Below are positions 62,101 through 64,000 of a DNA stretch of 64,000 bases, piece after piece. The stretch covers positions 182,053,802 to 182,117,801 of the forward strand of contig NC_073693.1 of the NCBI RefSeq assembly GCF_029784155.1. Reading direction: 5' to 3'. The DNA comes from Uranotaenia lowii (lineage: Eukaryota; Arthropoda; Insecta; Diptera; Culicidae). The position numbers were made by a program, and so were the translations under genes. How positions within the stretch are numbered: the stretch's first letter is position 1; every line of letters starts with the position of its first letter. Under the pieces are notes generated by a model. The model was not told the DNA's origin. It was given only the letters and a program-made list of their open reading frames with translations, and did no database searches.

Positions 62101-64000
62101 ATGATTTTTTTACCTACGCAACATTCATGAGATCCTAGTATAATATAACAACCGAGTTGATTTTCAATCAGCCATTTTACTTCAGTTATTATCCCATACC
62201 ATGTTTTTTGCGCATTATACGTCATTTGGCATCATCTCTTGAGACGCAGATTTTTCCTACTTTGATTTTTGAAAGGGAGAGAGACAGAATAAAATTTGTC
62301 ATTTTCCCATAACTTGGTCAAATGTTGTCCGATCATTTTTGTTCAAAGCTAGGAAGCCATCAGTAAGCATTTTGAACGCATCCCGTTTGGTCTGGCACAC
62401 CTGCAAATATTCTGCACGGATACCGGCCAAAATGTTTTTTTTTACCTACGCAACATTCATGAGATCCTAGTATAATAACAACCGAGTTGATTTTCAATCA
62501 GCCATTTTACTTCAACTATTATCCCATACCAGGTTTTTTGCTCATTTTACGTCATCCGGCATAAACTTTTGAGACGGAGATTTTTCCTACTTTGAATTTT
62601 GAAAAGGAGAGAGACAGAATCAAATTTGTCATTTTCCCATAACTTGGTCAAATGTTGTCCGATCATTTTTTTTCAACGCTAAGCAGCCATCAGTAAGCAT
62701 TTTAAACGCATCCCGCTTGGTCTAGCGAGCCTGCAAATATTTTGCATGGCCACCGGCCAAAATGATTTTTTTACCTACGCAACATTCATGAGATCCTAGT
62801 ATAATAACAACCGAGTTGATTTTCAATCAGCCATTTTACTTCAATTATTATCCCTTACCAGGTTTTTTGCTCATTTTACGTCATCCGGCATAAACTTTTG
62901 AGACGGAGATTTTTCCTACTTTGAATTTTGAAAGGGAGAGAGACAGAATCAAATTTGTCATTTTCCCATTACTTGGTCAAATGTTGTCCGATCATTTTTT
63001 TTCAACGCTAAGCAGCCATCAGTAGGCATTTTGAACGCATCCCGCTTAGTCTAGCGAACCTGCAATTATTTTGCATGGCCACCGGCCAAAATGATTTTTT
63101 TACCTACGCAACATTCATGAGATCCTAGTATAATATAACTACCAAGTTGATTTTCAATCAGCCATTTAACTTCAATTAGTATCCCATACCAGGTTTTCTG
63201 CGCATTTTACGTCATCCGGCATAAACTTTTGAGACGGCGATTTTTCCTACTTTGAATTTTGAAAGGGAGAGAGACAGAATCAAATTTTCATTTTCCCATA
63301 ACTTGGTCAAATGTTGTCCGATCATTTTTTTTAAAGCTAGGCAGCCATCAGTAAGCATTTTGAACGCATCCCGTTTGGTCTGGCACACCTGCAAATATTC
63401 TGCACGGCTACCGGCCAAAATGATTTTTTTACCTACGCAACATTCATGAGATCCTAGTATAATATAACTACCAAGTTGATTTTCAATCAGCCATTTTACT
63501 TCAATTATTATCCCATACCAGGTTTTTTGCTCATTTTACGTCATCCGGCATAAACTTTTGAGACGGAGATTTTTCCTACTTTGAATTTTGAAAGGGAGAG
63601 AGACAGAATCAAATTTGTCATTTTCCCATATTTTGGTCAAATGTTGTCCGATCATTTTTTTTCAACGCTAAGCAGCCATCAGTAAGCATTTTAAACGCAT
63701 CCCGCTTGGTCTAGCGAACCTGCAATTATTTTGCATTGCCACCGGCCAAAATGATTTTTTTACCTACGCAGCATTCATGAGATCCTAGTATAATATAACT
63801 ACCAAGTTGATTTTCAATCAGCCATTTTACTTCAATTAGTATCCCATACCAGGTTTTCTGCGCATTTTACGTCATCCGGCATAAACTTTTGAGACGGCGA
63901 TTTTTCCTACTTTGAATTTTGAAAGGGAGAGAGACAGAATCAAATTTTCATTTTCCCATAACTTGGTCAAATGTTGTCCGATCATTTTTGTTCAAAGCTA
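59189..64000 (+). repeat. Final stretch, 59.2-64.0 kb
   Basis: Units start at 59189 (C head, B middle, A tail with catattccc and gatcttttt), 59521 C, 59850 B (caactattat), 60180 B (ggatatttt), 60509 B, about 60840 A (acgtgtcccg, spacer joined as ccaagtttcaatcag), 61166 C (ttccgataac), 61496 B (tatttcatacc), 61827 A, 62157 C, 62487 B (caactattat), 62816 B (cattacttgg), 63147 A, 63476 B behind an A spacer, and 63807 A cut at the window end. The run 60180-61826 pairs with 53901-55552 at an offset of 6273-6279. Confidence 0.88.
60831..60850 (+). repeat. 5-bp deletion at a monomer start
   Basis: The sequence reads accaagtttcaatcagcc; tgatt has been lost from the usual accaagttgattttcaatc. The loss removes one arm of the small dyad that almost every other unit has at this point. 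Confidence 0.8.

Larger units (their letters stand above)
1..64000 (+). repeat. Satellite DNA array, ~331-bp monomer, about 198 units
   Basis: Every part of the window is a copy of the same ~331-bp unit. Landmarks in order from the start of each unit are ttgattttcaatcag, cccatacca, ttacgtcat, cttttgaga, gaaagggagagagacagaa, ttggtcaaatg, ccgatcattttt, agccatcagtaagc, gcatccc, a tail with tttggtct or cttggtct, a ccggcc motif, a T run, and attcatgagatcctag. Spacing between successive ttgattttc landmarks is 329-333 bp in intact units. All units run in the same direction and no unrelated sequence was found between them. Arrays of this kind are known from centromeric, pericentromeric and subtelomeric heterochromatin of eukaryotes; which of these this is cannot be told from the sequence. 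Both window ends cut a unit, so the array continues on both sides. Confidence 0.98.

Noticed and set aside
1..64000. CRISPR array
   Set aside because: The repeat is about 331 bp with no unique spacers. The variable 15-20-bp spacer between units takes only a few states and is not unique.
1..64000. Kinship to the Drosophila 1.688 or other known insect satellites
   Set aside because: Reverse-strand words such as ccaagttatgggaaaat are loosely reminiscent of that family, but the likeness is too short to support homology or assign a taxon.

Overview
The window is one uninterrupted block of tandemly repeated satellite DNA. I could place no protein-coding gene, RNA gene, transposon, CRISPR array or unique sequence anywhere in it. 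The repeat unit is about 331 bp (intact units 329-333 bp, roughly 38-39% GC by hand count of one unit). I traced about 198 consecutive units, all in the same orientation. The first 100 bases are the tail of a unit and the last unit is cut at base 64000, so the window lies wholly inside a larger array. A homogeneous array of this size points to a eukaryotic heterochromatic, centromeric, pericentromeric or subtelomeric region. The sequence does not identify the organism, and I do not recognise the satellite family.

The units fall into three main sequence types plus one subtype. They differ in the head, the middle, the tail and the short spacer before the next unit. Type A has a head reading ...taacttcaattagtat, the middle signature gacggcgat, and the tail cgtttggtctggcacacc. 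Type B has ttacttcaattattat, gacggagat, caacgctaagcagcc and cgcttggtctagcgaacc. Type C has cagttattat, ccatgttttttgcgc, catttggcatc, gacgcagat and gttcaaagctaggaagcc. Subtype B' is a B unit with the spacer aacaagcgag and the head cagatatttt. Many units are A/C, C/B, B/C or B/A chimeras.

The types are arranged in higher-order repeats (HORs) that have been copied several times, often in a nested way. Region by region: 1-5301 is a 9-unit block present twice (offset 2893). 5302-10370 is irregular. 10371-15642 is an 8-unit block present twice (offset about 2629). 15643-28450 holds nested copies with offsets of about 2962 (9 units) and about 7883 (24 units). 28451-33872 is an A/B'-rich stretch. 33873-35729 is a rearranged zone full of internal deletions. 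35730-64000 is an A-C-B-rich domain in which long blocks recur at offsets of about 7600 (23 units), 5285 (16 units), 11890 (36 units) and 6275 (19 units).

Some diagnostic variants (B' units; the cattacttgg variant) are confined or nearly confined to the part before about 33.9 kb. Others (catattttttcaaagctaag; the acgtgtcccg variant) occur only after about 37.8 kb. The array therefore looks like two homogenisation domains meeting near the rearranged zone. The short open frames of 63-108 codons seen across the window are by-products of the repeat: the same frames recur in each A-type unit and are broken in B and C units. I do not annotate any as genes.
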